Assembly: GCA_945873095.1 (NCBI GenBank) | Contig: CAMCBU010000018.1 | Location: 1-42,106 of the forward strand | Direction of reading: 5' to 3' | DNA length: 42,106 bases | Origin: Klebsiella pneumoniae | Lineage (GTDB): Bacteria > Pseudomonadota > Gammaproteobacteria > Steroidobacterales > Steroidobacteraceae | Shown: in pieces, positions 40,854-42,106 of the stretch | Position numbering within the stretch: position 1 is the stretch's first letter | Layout of the letters: each line of letters begins with the position of its first letter | Translations under genes and position numbers: made by a program | The notes under the pieces: model-generated | The model's input: only the letters and a program-made list of their open reading frames with translations | Told to the model about the DNA's origin: nothing | Database searches by the model: none

Positions 40854-42106
40854 GGCGCGACCGCCGCTGCACCCGGTCGGCGCGGATCCGCTCCACCAAA
40901 GAAATAGCCGTTCTCGAGAACGATCGCCTGTACGCTGCCCATGGTCTCGCTCGAGCGTGTCTTGTGGCCCATCTTTTCCAAGCGCTTACGCGTGTCCGGG
41001 TTGTAATGAGGTTCGATTTCGAGCGCACCCGATACTTGTGATACGCGCGGCTGATGGATCGCCTCGTCGATATTGAGTTTGAAGTCGATGGCGTTCACAA
41101 CGACCTGCAGGATGGTGTTCACGATACGACCGCCGCCCGGTGTCCCGACGGCCATCCACGGGGTGTCACCTTTGAAGATCAAGGTCGGCGTCATCGTCGA
41201 GACCATACGCTTGCCACCTTGCATGGCATTTGGTGGCAAGGGCTCGCCGCGTTGCAAGGCGATACGCGCGCGCTCATGACTGAAGTTGTTCATCTGGTTG
41301 TTCAGAAGAATCCCGGTGCCTTCGATCATCGCGCCGGAACCGAAGTCAGAACCTAGGGTGTAGGTCACGGAGACCAAGTTTCCTGCCGAGTCCGCCACCG
41401 AATAATGCGTGGTACTCGGGCTTTCGTAATCGGCGGGGTTGCCCGCCTTGATCGTCGAATCTTTACTGGCTCTGCGTGGCTTGATCAGCTTGGCTCGATC
41501 GGCCGCGTATTTCTTTGAAACCAAACCATCGAGTGGCACCGCGGCAAACGCCGTGTCACCCAAATGCGCGATCCGATCACGATTACCGAGCCGCATCGTC
41601 TCGGCCATCAGATGTACCGCTTCGGCTGACCCCGGCTCCAACTTCTCAACCGCGAAGTTCTCGAGAATATTGAGCATGGTCAACAACGTGACGCCACCGC
41701 TTGCAGGCGGCGCGGTGTAGATCGTGTGCCCGCGATAGGTCGTGCTCAGGGGCTCGCGCTCGATGGCTCGGTAGGCGGCCAAATCGGCCCGGGTAATCAA
41801 CCCACCCTGGCGCTGCATGTCCGCTTCGATGCGCGCCGCAATCTCACCGCGATAGAAGGCGTCTGCGCCACCCTTAGCGATCTCGTCGAGTGTCCACGCT
41901 AGATCCGGTTGCTGCAAACGCTCGCCCGCGCGGTATCCGCTGCCATCGGCTTTGAAGAACGTGCGCTGCGCCGACTCGCTCGCCTGCAGTCGCTTTTTAC
42001 CCCACCCGAAGACAAAAGCCTCATCGGCACTGAGCACGACGCCATCGCGCGCGAGAGCGACAGCGGGTGCGACCAACTGCGCCCACGCCAATTTGCCGTA
42101 TTGCTT
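40850..42106 (-). CDS. ggt: Gamma-glutamyltranspeptidase, N-terminal part beyond window
   Basis: The last 418 residues of a gamma-glutamyltransferase; the frame runs out of the window at 42106, so the leader and the first part of the large subunit are missing. The autoprocessing site and N-terminal nucleophile Thr lie in STTHYSVADSAGN, followed by the small subunit with GSGAMIEGTGILLNN and TPGGGRIVNTILQ. The family matures into two chains in the periplasm and hydrolyses or transfers the gamma-glutamyl group of glutathione. It is translationally coupled to glk (4-bp overlap), an unusual pairing. Confidence 0.93.
   Translation of the reverse strand, partial: KQYGKLAWAQLVAPAVALARDGVVLSADEAFVFGWGKKRLQASESAQRTFFKADGSGYRAGERLQQPDLAWTLDEIAKGGADAFYRGEIAARIEADMQRQGGLITRADLAAYRAIEREPLSTTYRGHTIYTAPPASGGVTLLTMLNILENFAVEKLEPGSAEAVHLMAETMRLGNRDRIAHLGDTAFAAVPLDGLVSKKYAADRAKLIKPRRASKDSTIKAGNPADYESPSTTHYSVADSAGNLVSVTYTLGSDFGSGAMIEGTGILLNNQMNNFSHERARIALQRGEPLPPNAMQGGKRMVSTMTPTLIFKGDTPWMAVGTPGGGRIVNTILQVVVNAIDFKLNIDEAIHQPRVSQVSGALEIEPHYNPDTRKRLEKMGHKTRSSETMGSVQAIVLENGYFFGGADPRRPGAAAVAP

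Noticed and set aside
1-42106. tRNA, rRNA, CRISPR array, insertion sequence, prophage or defence genes
   Set aside because: Looked for on both strands; no direct-repeat arrays, transposase motifs or cloverleaf-like sequences were seen. A dedicated search was not possible.

Overview
The window is a stretch of protein-coding DNA from a Gram-negative bacterium. A TonB-dependent receptor, a Tat-type leader, a PQQ/cytochrome c periplasmic dehydrogenase and a bacterial-type glucokinase all point to Proteobacteria. Moderately high GC, many GATC and TCG words and the mix of families suggest a Gammaproteobacterium that lives on hydrophobic or branched organic compounds. The taxonomy is inference; no rRNA, tRNA or marker gene is present. 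I see no insertion sequence, CRISPR array, tRNA, phage gene or gene-free stretch longer than 300 bases. Coding density is very high and many neighbouring genes touch or overlap.

Layout. (1) 1-5607: a truncated SDR, a Tat-exported SnoaL-like protein, an acyl-CoA synthetase, then a leftward thiolase-MFS pair. (2) 5741-11883: a cobalamin/metal-receptor-like protein tail to tail with a fused B12-dependent isobutyryl-CoA mutase (IcmF). A divergent TetR regulator follows, with a crotonase and a Rieske ferredoxin. (3) 11880-13552: a MaoC dehydratase, a second SnoaL protein and a second TetR. (4) 13731-17419: SDR-SDR-ThuA-Rieske oxygenase. (5) 17512-26538: a long rightward operon coding for 2-oxoacid/acetoin-type dehydrogenase E1alpha, E1beta and E2, a periplasmic cytochrome-PQQ dehydrogenase, an acyl-CoA synthetase, an ABM monooxygenase, two paralogous VOC proteins and an SDR. 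(6) 26539-30187: acyl-CoA dehydrogenase plus ABM, a class III CoA-transferase and a GST-like protein. (7) 30303-35663: Rieske oxygenase, HMG-CoA-synthase-like/DUF35 fusion, thiolase, an atypical SDR and an AhpD-like protein, closed by a strong hairpin. (8) 35746-39841: TonB receptor divergent from a third Rieske oxygenase. (9) 39876-end: glucokinase and a truncated gamma-glutamyltranspeptidase, probably the edge of the catabolic island.

How the parts may work together (inference): the TonB receptor and MFS transporter would move a hydrophobic substrate. Rieske oxygenases, the PQQ enzyme and SDRs would hydroxylate and oxidise it. Acyl-CoA synthetases and the CoA-transferase would activate acids. 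Acyl-CoA dehydrogenase, crotonase, MaoC, SDRs and thiolases would run beta-oxidation-like steps. The E1/E2 complex would cleave a 2-oxoacid or acyloin, and IcmF would rearrange a branched acyl-CoA into a linear one. The substrate cannot be read from the sequence. The most unusual items are the HMGCS-DUF35 fusion whose catalytic residues look lost beside an intact thiolase, a shared A-tract/palindrome upstream of two Rieske genes, and the pairing of an acetoin-type E1/E2 complex with a periplasmic PQQ dehydrogenase.
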